Positions 1-8,923 are shown, counted from the stretch's first letter. The stretch is DNA of 64,000 nt from Microbacterium sp. SLBN-146 (GCF_006715145.1 NZ_VFMR01000001.1:372001-436000), one strand, 5' to 3'. The notes: generated from the letters alone by a model not told the origin. Numbers and translations are program-made.

Positions 1-1421
1 AACGACGCCGCTCCCGCGACCGTCAGCGCCATCATGAACGGTTGCACCGACAGGTCGAGGGTCGCCGCGAGCGACACGGCGATCGGCGCCACGATGAGCA
101 CCGTCGCCGTATTGCTGATGAGCTGACCGAGCACGATCGTCAAGACGCACAGCGCGAGGAGCGCGATGTGGGGCCCGGCGTCCCCGATGAGCGTCAGGAG
201 CCATCCGGCCACCAGATCGGCCGTGCCCGTCTCGATGAACGCCGTCGACAGCGGGATCATGCCGGCGATCAGAACGACGGTCGTCCACGAGATCGACTGG
301 TACGCCTGAGCGACCGTCACGGTCTTCGTGAGGACGAGAGCGGATGCCGCGAGGAGAGCCGCGACGGCAGGGGGACTGAGCCCTGTCGCCAGCAGCACGA
401 CCATCACGCCGAGCACGATCATCGCGCGCCGGGCTCCACGCCCGAGCGGGACGGAACGGCGCAGCTGCGCGGGCGAGTCCACCGGCAGCACCTTCGCGCC
501 GGGACCGTCCGTGTGGAGCGCGAGGTCGTCCCACGTGCCCTGGAGGAGAAGCGCGTCACCCGCCTGCACGACGATGTCCTGGCCCTTGAGGTGCTCCGAG
601 CCTCGGCGCGCCGCGAGCAGGACGAGGTCCCCGCTCGGCGTCGCCATCCCGGTGCACAGCCGGGCGCCGATGAGCGGCGAGCGGGGTGGCACGACGACCT
701 CGGTGACACCGTTGACGGGACCGACGAGGATGCCCGTGTCCAGGCTGACCCCGTACTGCTGCCGCAGGAGCCGCGCATGGCGGACGAGATCCTTCGGCAT
801 GAGCGCACCGTTGCGCGAGGGAAGGAGTCGCGAGCCGAAGAGGCCGATGATGAGGAGCGTCCCGGCGAGGAGCGGCAGCCCGACGAGTGCGAACTCGAAG
901 TACCCGAACGCTCGACCGCCGTTGTCCGCGGCGATCTCGGACACGATGATGTTGACGGGCGTTCCCGTCAGCAGCAGGAGCGATCCGGCGTGCGCCGAGA
1001 ACGCGAGGGGAAGAAGAAGCTGCGACGTCGGGATGCCGGCACGGGATGCCACGACCACGACGAGCGGCAGGAGCGCCGCGACGGCGCCGTTGACGCTGAT
1101 GAGCGCCGTGACGACAGCGACGAGCACGCCGATCACGATCAGGAGCCTCGTCTTCTTGGTTCCCGCGCGGCCGATGACCATTTGCCCGGCCCACGCGGTA
1201 ACCCCCGTCGCATCGAGCGCCTCGCTCACGACGAAGAGCGCTGCGATGAACAGAACCGTCGGATCACCGAAGCCGGCAAGCGCCTGCGGGAGCGTCAGAA
1301 CCCCTGTGAAGTACAGCGCGAGAGACACCCCGATCGCGACGATTCCGAGCGGAACGCGATTGGACACGAACGCCGCGATCGCCAGCACTAGGATCAGCAG
1401 CGTAGCGACGATGGGGTCCAC
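1..1421 (-). CDS. SLC13/DASS-type permease with central TrkA-C domain (3' end beyond window)
   Basis: Integral membrane transporter, probably for a dicarboxylate, sulfate or another anion coupled to a cation. I translated it by hand from a GTG at 1421 and the frame stays open to base 1, so the C-terminus is missing (473 codons seen). The N-terminal half is hydrophobic and contains an SVNGAVAA segment and a TGTPVNIIVSE segment, typical of the SLC13 helical-hairpin regions. A soluble region of roughly 80 residues in the middle has the look of an RCK/TrkA-C regulatory domain (PPRSPLIGARL followed by DLVLLAARRG), and hydrophobic segments resume after it. It is divergent from the MFS gene with only about 55 bp between starts. 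The Shine-Dalgarno is weak. The family is clear; the substrate is not. Confidence 0.85.
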   Translation of the reverse strand, partial: MDPIVATLLILVLAIAAFVSNRVPLGIVAIGVSLALYFTGVLTLPQALAGFGDPTVLFIAALFVVSEALDATGVTAWAGQMVIGRAGTKKTRLLIVIGVLVAVVTALISVNGAVAALLPLVVVVASRAGIPTSQLLLPLAFSAHAGSLLLLTGTPVNIIVSEIAADNGGRAFGYFEFALVGLPLLAGTLLIIGLFGSRLLPSRNGALMPKDLVRHARLLRQQYGVSLDTGILVGPVNGVTEVVVPPRSPLIGARLCTGMATPSGDLVLLAARRGSEHLKGQDIVVQAGDALLLQGTWDDLALHTDGPGAKVLPVDSPAQLRRSVPLGRGARRAMIVLGVMVVLLATGLSPPAVAALLAASALVLTKTVTVAQAYQSISWTTVVLIAGMIPLSTAFIETGTADLVAGWLLTLIGDAGPHIALLALCVLTIVLGQLISNTATVLIVAPIAVSLAATLDLSVQPFMMALTVAGAAS

Positions 1422-1475
1422 GCGGCTCAGCGTAGACCCCCGCCGCAGACAGTGCGTGAGAGGGCGTGGTGTCAC

Positions 1476-3173
1476 ATGGGCGTTGACAGCTCCAAGGCGG
1501 GAACCATCACGGCGAAGGCCTCGTGGCTGCCGCTCACCGTCGTCGTCCTGACCCAAGTGCAGGCATCCTTCGCCGTCAACGCGCTGACGGTCTCGATGGC
1601 GGGGATCACGACCGACCTCGATACACCCGCGACGTCGGTGGGAACCGCGATCACGGCGGGGACGTTCGCAATGGCGGCCTTCATCCTCCTCGGCGCGAAG
1701 ATCGGCGCCCGTTTCGGCACGCGCGGGGTGTTCCAGATCGCCGTCGCGATCCACGCCGCGGCGATGGCCGCGGTCGCGCTCAGCATGTCACCAGCCATGC
1801 TCTTCATCGCTCAGGCGTCCTCGGGCGCCGTCATCGCCCTCATCGCACCGGCGCTCACGGTCTTCATCGCGACGAACTACCACGGCGATCGTCAGGCCAA
1901 GGCGATCGGCCTGCTCGCCGCTGCGATCCCGCTCGCCGGCATCCTGGCGCTCGTCGTCGCGGGCTGGTTCGCCGAGACGATCGGCTGGCGGTGGTCGTTC
2001 GCGCTCATGGTCGTGCTCGGCGCGATCAACCTCCTCCTGAGCTTCCGCATCAAGAAGGTGCCGGCCCAGCCGAACCTCTCGATCGACTGGACGGGGGCCG
2101 TCCTCGCGGCTGCGGCCATCATCCTGCTGAGCTTCGGGTTCTCGGGTCTCAACGCGTGGGGAGTCTGGGATGCCACGGCGCAGGCGCCCTTCGACATCCT
2201 CGGCGTCTCTCCCGCGCCGATCCTCATCATCCTGGGCCTCGTCCTCGGCCAGGTGTTCTTCGTGTCGATCGCGAAGCGCCAGCGCGAGGGACGCCCGCGC
2301 ATCTTCGACCTCCGGGTGCTCGCGACGAGCACCGAGTTCGCCATCACGGCGTGCATGTCGATCATGCTCTTCGTCGGCACGGCGGCGAACTTCCTCATCC
2401 CGCTCTACATGCAGGTCGTGCAGGGGCTCAGCGGCATCCAGACGTCGTTCTCGATCATCCCGTACACGATCTCGATCTTCCTCGCGTCGACATTCGTGGC
2501 CTACCTCTACAAGGTCGCACCGCCGCGCGTCATCGGCGCGATCGGATTCGTCGTGGTGGCCGGAGCCCTCACACTCATCGCCTTCACGATCCGGGGCGAG
2601 TGGGGTCAGTTCTTCATCGTGCTGGGCCTCATCCTGCTGGGCCTCGGGCAGGGATCGATCGTCGCGCTCGTCTTCAACACCCTGCTGTCGTCGGCCCCGA
2701 AGCAGCTCGCGGGCGACGTCGGCGCCTGGCGAGGCCTCGTCCACAATCTCTCCGGCTCGGTCGGCATCGCCGTCGCGAGCGCTTTCGCGGTCGGAGTCCT
2801 CGCGTCGACGCTCGCGACGGCGGCCGACGAGCATCCCGAGATCTCTCCCGCACTGATCAGCCAGGTCAACATCAACGAGGCGGACTTCCTGACCAACGCC
2901 CAGCTCGAGGACCGCCTTGCCCAGACGGATGCCACGGAGGCCGAAGTCGCCGCGGCGCTCGAGATCAATGAGGACGCGCGCCTGCAGGCACTCAAGGTGT
3001 CTCTCCTGGGCCTCGCGGGACTCGCGCTGCTCGCGATCGTGCCCGCGACCCGGATGCCCGGGCGTATCGCGGGAGAACTGCCCGAGAAGCTCGAGCCCGA
3101 TGACGACGACGACATCGACGACGATATGCCCCTCAATCCCGAGGCGGCAGAAGAGGAAGAGGCGAAGCGATGA
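1476..3173 (+). CDS. MFS transporter, DHA2-like (drug/metabolite exporter)
   Basis: Proton-coupled exporter of the major facilitator superfamily in the cytoplasmic membrane, about 565 residues with some 14 hydrophobic segments, which fits the DHA2 group rather than the 12-helix groups. The residues LLGAKIGARFGTRGVF after the second helix match the MFS loop 2-3 motif. An in-frame GTG at 1452 would add eight residues; I prefer the ATG at 1476 because an AGAGGG stretch precedes it. The C-terminal tail is strongly acidic (runs of Asp and Glu) and probably cytoplasmic. The stop overlaps the aminopeptidase start by four bases (ATGA), so the two are translationally coupled. A link between peptide hydrolysis and export is possible but unproven. 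Confidence 0.88.
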   Translation: MGVDSSKAGTITAKASWLPLTVVVLTQVQASFAVNALTVSMAGITTDLDTPATSVGTAITAGTFAMAAFILLGAKIGARFGTRGVFQIAVAIHAAAMAAVALSMSPAMLFIAQASSGAVIALIAPALTVFIATNYHGDRQAKAIGLLAAAIPLAGILALVVAGWFAETIGWRWSFALMVVLGAINLLLSFRIKKVPAQPNLSIDWTGAVLAAAAIILLSFGFSGLNAWGVWDATAQAPFDILGVSPAPILIILGLVLGQVFFVSIAKRQREGRPRIFDLRVLATSTEFAITACMSIMLFVGTAANFLIPLYMQVVQGLSGIQTSFSIIPYTISIFLASTFVAYLYKVAPPRVIGAIGFVVVAGALTLIAFTIRGEWGQFFIVLGLILLGLGQGSIVALVFNTLLSSAPKQLAGDVGAWRGLVHNLSGSVGIAVASAFAVGVLASTLATAADEHPEISPALISQVNINEADFLTNAQLEDRLAQTDATEAEVAAALEINEDARLQALKVSLLGLAGLALLAIVPATRMPGRIAGELPEKLEPDDDDDIDDDMPLNPEAAEEEEAKR

Positions 3174-4678
3174 CCCGCAGTCCCAGCAAGCTCATTCCCG
3201 ACGATTTCCGGACGCTGCCGGGCCTCGACGACCTCGAGGCCGTCACGGTCGTCGCGCGCGAGCCCGGAGACGGTGATGAGGCCGTCGGCTACACGGTCTT
3301 CGCGGAAGGCGACGTCCCCGCCGAGCTCGGCCTCGACCGCGACGCGCTCACCCGCGCGGGATTCGACCCCAAGGTCGGACAGGCGCTCGTCATTCCGAGC
3401 GCGAGCGGCCCCGACCTCGTCGCCGTGGGCGCGGGTGTCGCGGACGAGCTCGACCCCGCTGCGCTGCGCGACCTCGCCGCCGCCTTCGCTCGTGCGACAG
3501 CGAGACGCGCGCGGATCGCGCTCGTCGTCGGAGGATCACACGGCGATCCGACCGGAACCGTGCGGGCGGTCGTCGAAGGGATCGTGCTCTCGCGGTACCG
3601 CTACCGCGTGCTGAAGACGTCGCCGACGCACACACCCCTTGCGGAACTGTCGCTCCGGGTCGCCGCGGCCGACGCCGCCGACATCGCGGCAGGTGCGGCG
3701 GACGCTCTCGTCTCGGCCCGCGCGGCCGTCATCGCGCGCGACCTGGCGAACACTCCACCGGGATGGCTCACGGCGACCGACATCGGCGACATCGCGGTCC
3801 AGCTCGGCGCGCGGTTCGGCTTCGGGGTCGAGCTCTTCGACAAGGCGGCACTCATCGAGCTCGGGTGCGGAGGTCTCCTCGGCGTCAACCAGGGCTCGGT
3901 CGAAGAGCCGCGGATGGTCAAACTCACGTACACGCCCGAGGCCGCGGCATCCGCTCACCTCGCGCTCGTCGGCAAGGGCATCATGTACGACTCGGGCGGC
4001 ATCAGCCTCAAGCCGAGCGACCCCATGCATCTGCTCATGAAGATGGACATGGGAGGAGCCGCCGCCGTCCTCGGAGCGTTCACGGGGCTCCGCGACGCGG
4101 GGGTCGGCACCCGGGTGACGGGATGGCTCATGTGCACCGACAACATGCCCTCGGGGACGAGCTACAAGCTCGGCGACGTGCTCGTCGCACGGGACGGCAC
4201 AACGGTGGAGGTCAAGAACACGGATGCCGAGGGGCGCCTCGTCATGATGGACGCGATCGCCCTCGCGAACGAAGAGAACGTGGACGCGATCATCGACATC
4301 GCGACGCTCACGGGTGCGGCGCTCATGGCGCTCGGGCAGTCGACGGCACCCGTCCTCGCGAACGATCAGCGGATGGCAGATCTCGCCCTCGCGGCATCCG
4401 AGACGACCGACGAACCACTCTGGCAGCTTCCCCTGGAACGCAAGTACCGGTCACAGCTCGACTCCGACGTCGCAGACATCTCGAACCTCGGCGGCAAGTA
4501 CGCCGGCGCGACGACGGCGGCGCTGTTCCTCGATCACTTCGTCGGCGACACCCCGTGGGCGCACCTCGACATCGCGGGCACGATGCAGACCGACAAGGAC
4601 GATTCATGGCGGTCCGCCGGTGCGACCGGCTTCGGCGCCCGCACGCTCCTCGAGATCGCGCGCACCTTCGCGCTCTGA
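3170..4678 (+). CDS. pepA: leucyl aminopeptidase, M17 family
   Basis: Cytosolic dinuclear-metal aminopeptidase that removes N-terminal residues from short peptides, 502 residues and of normal length. The family signature NTDAEGRL lies at about residues 350-357, and the active-site segment with the catalytic Lys and metal ligands (GKGIMYDSGGISLKPSD) lies at about 265-283. The N-terminal 160 residues form the variable macro-like domain seen in bacterial PepA. It starts inside the stop of the upstream MFS gene. It ends convergently against the cystathionine gamma-synthase gene across a 116-bp gap that holds an inverted repeat. Confidence 0.95.
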   Translation: MTRSPSKLIPDDFRTLPGLDDLEAVTVVAREPGDGDEAVGYTVFAEGDVPAELGLDRDALTRAGFDPKVGQALVIPSASGPDLVAVGAGVADELDPAALRDLAAAFARATARRARIALVVGGSHGDPTGTVRAVVEGIVLSRYRYRVLKTSPTHTPLAELSLRVAAADAADIAAGAADALVSARAAVIARDLANTPPGWLTATDIGDIAVQLGARFGFGVELFDKAALIELGCGGLLGVNQGSVEEPRMVKLTYTPEAAASAHLALVGKGIMYDSGGISLKPSDPMHLLMKMDMGGAAAVLGAFTGLRDAGVGTRVTGWLMCTDNMPSGTSYKLGDVLVARDGTTVEVKNTDAEGRLVMMDAIALANEENVDAIIDIATLTGAALMALGQSTAPVLANDQRMADLALAASETTDEPLWQLPLERKYRSQLDSDVADISNLGGKYAGATTAALFLDHFVGDTPWAHLDIAGTMQTDKDDSWRSAGATGFGARTLLEIARTFAL

Positions 4679-4698
4679 CGCCGCCGGGAGCCCCAGGC

Positions 4699-4768
4699 GT
4701 CGAGACAAGGGATCTCGCCGAGACCCAGCGGCACACCGCCCTGTCCCGACGAATCCCCCGGTCTCGAC
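4699..4768. repeat. intergenic inverted repeat, GTCGAGAC type (copy A)
   Basis: Imperfect hairpin beginning GTCGAGAC and ending GTCTCGAC, located between the convergent ends of pepA and metB. The arms pair over about 25 bases with mismatches. The outer ends match copies at 18799-18882 and 31832-31914. It may act as a bidirectional terminator or be a REP-like element; I see no T-tract. Confidence 0.6.
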
Positions 4769-4794
4769 GACCGGATCGGGCGCCGCGCCCGACG

Positions 4795-5937
4795 TCAGAT
4801 CTGGTCGAGCGCCTGCTCGAGGTCGGCCACGAGGTCGGCGACCGACTCGATGCCGACCGACAGGCGCACGACGTTGTCGGGCACGGCGAGCTCCGTGCCG
4901 CGCACGGAGGCGTGCGTCATGGCGTCGGGGTAGTTCATGAGCGACTCGATGCCGCCGAGCGACTCCGCGAGGGTGAACAGGCGCGTCGACTCCGCGAAGC
5001 GACGGGCTGCTGCGGCATCCGCCAGCCCCACCGACACGATGCCGCCGAAGCGCGACATCTGCCGCGCGGCGAGCTCGTGACCCGGATGCTGCGGCAAGCC
5101 CGGGTAGTACACCGTCTGCACCTTCGCGTGCGCGTCGAGGAACTCGGCGATGACCTGGGCATTCTCGCTGTGCCGCTGCATCCGGATGCCGAGGGTCTTG
5201 AGCCCGCGTGTCGTGAGCCACGCGTCCATCGGCCCCGAGACGGCGCCGGCGGCGAACTGCAGGAAGCGCACCTTCTCGGCGAGCTCGTCGTCGTTCGTCA
5301 CGAGCGCTCCCCCGACGACGTCGGAGTGACCGCCGATGTACTTCGTCGTGGAGTGCACGACGACGTCGGCGCCGAGCGAGAGCGGCTGCTGGAGAGCGGG
5401 GGACGCGAACGTGTTGTCGACGACGACGAGCGCCCCCGCCGCGTGACCGAGACGCGCGAGCTCGGTGATGTCGCTCACCTTGAGGAGGGGATTGCTGGGC
5501 GTCTCGACCCACAGGATGCGGGTGGGTCCCTCCGCGAGCGCGGCCTCGACCGCGGCGAGGTCGGTCATCTCGGCGACGCGCAGCCCGACGCCCCACGGCG
5601 CGAGGATGCGCGCCAGAAGACGGTAGGTGCCGCCGTAGACGTCGTTGCCGAGGAGGACTTCGTCGCCGGGCTTCAGGACCGCACGAAGGAGCGCGTCCTC
5701 TGCGGCGAGCCCTGAGGCGAACGACAGGCCGTGCCGGGCACCCTCGAGCGCCGCGAGCTGCGTTTCGAGGGCCGTTCGCGTCGGGTTGCCGCTCCGGCCG
5801 TACTCGTATCCGCCGCGGAGTCCGCCGATGCCATCCTGCGCGTACGTGGTCGAGAAGTGCAGCGGCGGAATCACCGCGCCCGTCGTCGGGTCGAAGTCCT
5901 GGCCCGCGTGCACCGCGCGCGTGTCGAAGCCGCTCAT
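4795..5937 (-). CDS. metB: cystathionine gamma-synthase / gamma-lyase (Cys/Met metabolism PLP enzyme)
   Basis: PLP-dependent enzyme of the Cys/Met family, 380 residues. The PLP lysine is K199 in the segment VHSTTKYIGGHSD, and the cofactor-binding YGRSGNPT lies near residues 46-53. It makes cystathionine from an activated homoserine and cysteine, or splits cystathionine to cysteine; many actinobacterial members do both. It overlaps the upstream beta-synthase-like gene by four bases. Pairing the two enzymes suggests the methionine-to-cysteine (reverse transsulfuration) direction. Expression should depend on the promoter and leader upstream of 6923. Family assignment is certain; the reaction direction is inferred. 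Confidence 0.92.
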   Translation of the reverse strand: MSGFDTRAVHAGQDFDPTTGAVIPPLHFSTTYAQDGIGGLRGGYEYGRSGNPTRTALETQLAALEGARHGLSFASGLAAEDALLRAVLKPGDEVLLGNDVYGGTYRLLARILAPWGVGLRVAEMTDLAAVEAALAEGPTRILWVETPSNPLLKVSDITELARLGHAAGALVVVDNTFASPALQQPLSLGADVVVHSTTKYIGGHSDVVGGALVTNDDELAEKVRFLQFAAGAVSGPMDAWLTTRGLKTLGIRMQRHSENAQVIAEFLDAHAKVQTVYYPGLPQHPGHELAARQMSRFGGIVSVGLADAAAARRFAESTRLFTLAESLGGIESLMNYPDAMTHASVRGTELAVPDNVVRLSVGIESVADLVADLEQALDQI

Positions 5938-6923
5938 GCGCGGTGTCCTTCCGTGGAGGGGGTCGGGGAGATGTCGAAGCCGCGTTCGCGCATCCAGTCG
6001 TCGTCGAAGATCTTGCTGAGATAGCCGCGGCCGTGGTCGGGCAGCAGCACCACGACGACGGCATCGGCGGGGAGGTCGCGAGCGATGCGCAGGGCGCCGA
6101 CGACCGCCATCCCGCTCGATCCGCCGACGAGGAGGCCCTCTTCGCGGGCGAGGCGCCGAGTCATCGCGAACGCCTCCGCGTCGCCGACGCGTTCGAAGGC
6201 GTGCGGAACGGCGTGGTCGTACGTCTCGGGCCAGAAGTCCTCGCCCACGCCCTCGACGAGGTAGCCGTGCACGGGACCGCCCGAGTAGATCGAGCCCTCC
6301 GGGTCCACGCCGATGACCTGCACGGAGTCGCCCGACACTTCTCGGAGGTAGCGCCCTGTCCCCGTGATGGTGCCCCCGGTGCCGATGCCCGCGACGAAGT
6401 GGGTCACGCGTCCGTCGGTGTCACGCCAGATCTCGGGGCCCGTCGTCTCGAAATGGCCGCGCGGACCGTTCTGATTCGCGAACTGGTCGGGTTTGAAGGC
6501 GCCCGGGATCTCGCGGGCGAGACGGTCCGAGACGCTGTAGTACGAGCGCGGATCCTCGGGCGGAACCTGAGTGTCGGTCAACACGACCTCGGCTCCGTAA
6601 GCCCTCAGAACCGCGACCTTCTCACCGTCGAACTTGTCCGGCACGACGAAGACCATCCGGTATCCGCGTTCGAGGGCAAGGAGGGCGAGGCCGACACCCG
6701 TGTTCCCGCTCGTCGGTTCGACGATCGTGCCGCCGGGCTTCAGGAGCCCGTCACGCTCGGCCGCGTCGATGATGTTGCGGGCGATGCGGTCCTTCGCGGA
6801 GCCGCCGGGGTTGAAGTACTCGACCTTCGCGAGCACCGTGGCCTCGATGCCCTCGGTGACGTGGGAGAGCTGGACGAGCGGGGTGTTGCCGACGAGTTCG
6901 GCGACGCTGCGGGCGTATCGCAC
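5934..6923 (-). CDS. cystathionine beta-synthase-type PLP enzyme without CBS domains (cysteine synthase family)
   Basis: Fold-type II PLP enzyme of 329 residues. The PLP lysine is K44 in NPGGSAKDR, the substrate loop EPTSGNTG lies near residues 68-76, and the phosphate loop GTGGTITGTG lies near 175-185. Several stretches (DKFDGEKVAVLRAYGAEVV, EGVGEDFWPETYD, and the C-terminal LLPDHGRGYLSK) resemble cystathionine beta-synthase more than CysK. The protein stops after the catalytic domain: the C-terminal Bateman pair usual in 450-residue actinobacterial beta-synthases is absent. It is the first gene of a two-gene operon with metB and is preceded by a cysteine-rich leader peptide. An O-acetylserine sulfhydrylase role cannot be excluded. 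Confidence 0.85.
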   Translation of the reverse strand: MRYARSVAELVGNTPLVQLSHVTEGIEATVLAKVEYFNPGGSAKDRIARNIIDAAERDGLLKPGGTIVEPTSGNTGVGLALLALERGYRMVFVVPDKFDGEKVAVLRAYGAEVVLTDTQVPPEDPRSYYSVSDRLAREIPGAFKPDQFANQNGPRGHFETTGPEIWRDTDGRVTHFVAGIGTGGTITGTGRYLREVSGDSVQVIGVDPEGSIYSGGPVHGYLVEGVGEDFWPETYDHAVPHAFERVGDAEAFAMTRRLAREEGLLVGGSSGMAVVGALRIARDLPADAVVVVLLPDHGRGYLSKIFDDDWMRERGFDISPTPSTEGHRA

Positions 6924-6996
6924 AGTAGGAGTCCTCGGGGTGTCGCGCAGTCGTGCGCGGGCTGACGGGGGTCGTCGAAGGAACGCGCGAAGGCGT

Positions 6997-7041
6997 TCAG
7001 CGACAACAGCGACAGGTCAGCACGTGACAACCGTACCCCAC
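6997..7041 (-). CDS. cysteine-rich leader peptide of the transsulfuration operon (14 aa)
   Basis: A tiny open frame encodes MGYGCHVLTCRCCR followed by TGA. Four of 14 residues are Cys and the peptide ends Cys-Cys-Arg. It starts at a GTG preceded by GGAGG at a spacing of six to seven bases, and its stop lies 73 bp upstream of the beta-synthase start. Cysteine-rich upstream ORFs that sense Cys-tRNA charging in front of sulfur genes are known in actinobacteria. Ribosome stalling at the Cys codons when cysteine is scarce would relieve attenuation of the downstream genes. The frame, start and spacing are visible in sequence; the regulatory role is inferred. Confidence 0.72.
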   Translation of the reverse strand: MGYGCHVLTCRCCR

Positions 7042-7098
7042 ACGGACCCCTCCGCGCGTCCCGAGACGCGGCATCCGTGGTCCCGTGCCCCGCAGAAC

Positions 7099-7163
7099 CG
7101 AGGAGATCCGCGATTCTGAGGAGGGATGCCGCGCAGAGGCCCTCGGAATCGCGGATCTCCTCG
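7099..7163. repeat. perfect 18-bp inverted repeat (hairpin), possible terminator
   Basis: The left arm at 7099-7116 (CGAGGAGATCCGCGATTC) is exactly complementary to the right arm at 7146-7163. The stem can extend inward with a bulge (CCCTCG against TGAGGAGGG). It lies just past the stop of the flavin monooxygenase gene at 7176, so it may end that transcript and separate it from the cysteine operon promoter. No T-tract follows. Confidence 0.6.
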
Positions 7164-7175
7164 ATACGGCGACGG

Positions 7176-8228
7176 CTACACGAGCGCGGGAGCGGGGCGC
7201 GGGACGAGGGGGAAGACCTGCTCCGCGATGCGCTCGAGCTCTTCCTCGAGCGGCGATGCCTGGATGAGCAGGAGCGATATGCCCGCGTCGGAATACGCGC
7301 GGATCCGCTCCGCCACCTGCTCGGGCGTTCCGACGAGGTTCGGCCGGAGTCCGCGTGTTCCGACCGAGTACTCGCGCTTGGTCAGCTCGAGCGACAGCTT
7401 CGAGTTGCGCTGGAACTCCTCGAACGACGCATACCCGGGAGAGCGAGGGTCGACCGTCGTGATGCGTTCGAGCTCGCGCTGGGCCTCCGCCTCGGTGTCG
7501 CGCACGATGACATAGGCCGGCATCCCGATCTCGGCGATGCGCCGACCGTGGACACGAAGCGACCGCTCGTCGATGTCGGCGACGTTCGCCCGAACCTCCT
7601 CGAGCGTGCCGCCGTGCATGACGTAGGCGTCGGCGAAGCGCGCGATCGACTCCTTGCCCGCTTCGCTCTCGCCGCCCGCGAAGATGACGGGGCTCGCCGA
7701 GGGCTTCGGCTCGACGATCGTGTCCTCGAGCTCGTAGTAGTCGCCGGCGAACGTGAAGGGGCTCCGATCCCACAGTCCGCGCAGCACCTGCACGAACTCC
7801 TCCGCCTGCACGTAGCGCGCGTCGTGCGTCGTGAAGCGCCCGCCGAACTGCCGGGCCTCCTCGGCCCACCACGCCGCGACGACGTTGAGCGCCACGCGGC
7901 CCGGCGCGATCGAGTCGAGCGTCGACACGGTCTTCGCGAGCACTGCCGGGAGGTGGAACCCGGGTCGGACCGCCGTCATGACGCGGAGGCGACTCGTCAC
8001 GGCGAGGATCGCCGCCGACAGCGACCACGCCTCGAGGCTCGGCGCATCGATCCCCTTGCGGTCGTTGAGGTACAGCTCCGGCACGAGGGTCGTGTGATAC
8101 CCGAGGCGGTCGGCGGTGACCGACACGTCGCGGATCGAGTCCCACGTCGCGGCCATCCCCTCCTCGTCGCGCACGTTCCGCAGGAATCCGCCGTAGACGG
8201 GGGTCCAATAGCCGAGATCGATCGTCAT
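7176..8228 (-). CDS. LLM-class flavin-dependent monooxygenase, sulfone/sulfonate type
   Basis: Bacterial luciferase-like TIM-barrel monooxygenase of 350 residues that uses reduced flavin. The N-terminus (LGYWTPVYGGFLRN) and the segment VALNVVAAWWAEEARQFGG resemble the SfnG/SsuD group, which acts on dimethyl sulfone or alkanesulfonates. The start is the ATG at 8228, which overlaps the stop of the upstream hydrolase gene (ATGA); longer readings of this frame run through the hydrolase gene and are not real. It faces an ABC importer operon that ends with a second LLM enzyme and a flavin reductase able to supply its FMNH2. The organosulfur substrate is inferred from family and context. Confidence 0.85.
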   Translation of the reverse strand: MTIDLGYWTPVYGGFLRNVRDEEGMAATWDSIRDVSVTADRLGYHTTLVPELYLNDRKGIDAPSLEAWSLSAAILAVTSRLRVMTAVRPGFHLPAVLAKTVSTLDSIAPGRVALNVVAAWWAEEARQFGGRFTTHDARYVQAEEFVQVLRGLWDRSPFTFAGDYYELEDTIVEPKPSASPVIFAGGESEAGKESIARFADAYVMHGGTLEEVRANVADIDERSLRVHGRRIAEIGMPAYVIVRDTEAEAQRELERITTVDPRSPGYASFEEFQRNSKLSLELTKREYSVGTRGLRPNLVGTPEQVAERIRAYSDAGISLLLIQASPLEEELERIAEQVFPLVPRPAPALV

Positions 8229-8923
8229 GAGTCCTCCTGCACGCGGGCGTCGCGGACGAGCGGATGCCGCACCCCGGCGCCGCGCAGGCGCTCGAGCCAC
8301 AGGACGATCCGCGCCGCGACGGAGCGGTGCGTCTGGTCGTTGAGGGCGTCGTGGAGTCCGTCGACGGTCTCGACGAGCTCCAGCTCGGGGATCACCTCGA
8401 GGACGGCCGCCGCCTGCGCGAACGGCGCGATCGGATCGGCGCCCCCGTGGAACGCAAGGACGGGCACCGCGATCGCGGCGAGGGTCGCAGCATCCGGGAT
8501 CTCGACCGCGTCCGTGCCGGCGGCATCGACCGTCGCTTCGGACAGCACTCCGAGGTGCACGGGGCACGCCGTGCGCTCCTCCGCCGACCCGCCGGCAGCT
8601 CCCGCGACGGGGAGTCCTGCGACGACGACACCGTCGGCGCCGTCTGCGCGAACGAGGACCGCCGCCGCGCCACTGTCCGACCCGACGAGCACACGCGGCT
8701 CGACCTGCTGCGCCGCGAGCCATGCCGCGGCGTCGTTCGCGGCATCCGTCTCGAACACCCCCACGAGGTAGCCGTCCCCCGCGAGCCTGCGGCCGAGTCG
8801 CTCGTAGACGCGCGTCGTCTCGCCGCTCCCCGCGACGACGGCGAGGGTGCCGCGCACACGGACGGACGGCGGCGGGCTCCAGAGGGCAGGGGCGACGAGT
8901 GCTGTCGAGGTCATGGTGCTCAT
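8225..8923 (-). CDS. alpha/beta hydrolase
   Basis: Serine hydrolase fold of about 232 residues. The likely nucleophile elbow is SDSGA, replacing the usual GxSxG. The acid is in HGGADPIAPF and the catalytic His in GLHDALND, near the C-terminus. I prefer the ATG at 8923 (MSTMTSTALVAP); an in-frame ATG at 8956 adds 11 residues but collides with the divergent promoter region. It is the first gene of a two-gene operon with the LLM monooxygenase and probably hydrolyses an ester, thioester or amide in the same pathway. The substrate is unknown. Confidence 0.8.
   Translation of the reverse strand: MSTMTSTALVAPALWSPPPSVRVRGTLAVVAGSGETTRVYERLGRRLAGDGYLVGVFETDAANDAAAWLAAQQVEPRVLVGSDSGAAAVLVRADGADGVVVAGLPVAGAAGGSAEERTACPVHLGVLSEATVDAAGTDAVEIPDAATLAAIAVPVLAFHGGADPIAPFAQAAAVLEVIPELELVETVDGLHDALNDQTHRSVAARIVLWLERLRGAGVRHPLVRDARVQEDS

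Noticed and set aside
42..1391. Long plus-strand open frame of 449 codons rich in Arg, Asp and Glu
   Set aside because: It is antisense to the SLC13-type permease, has the Arg/Asp/His composition of a shadow frame in high-GC DNA and no recognisable domain.
3763..5715. Plus-strand open frame of 650 codons
   Set aside because: It runs out of frame through pepA and antisense to metB, both convincing genes; the composition is that of a shadow frame.
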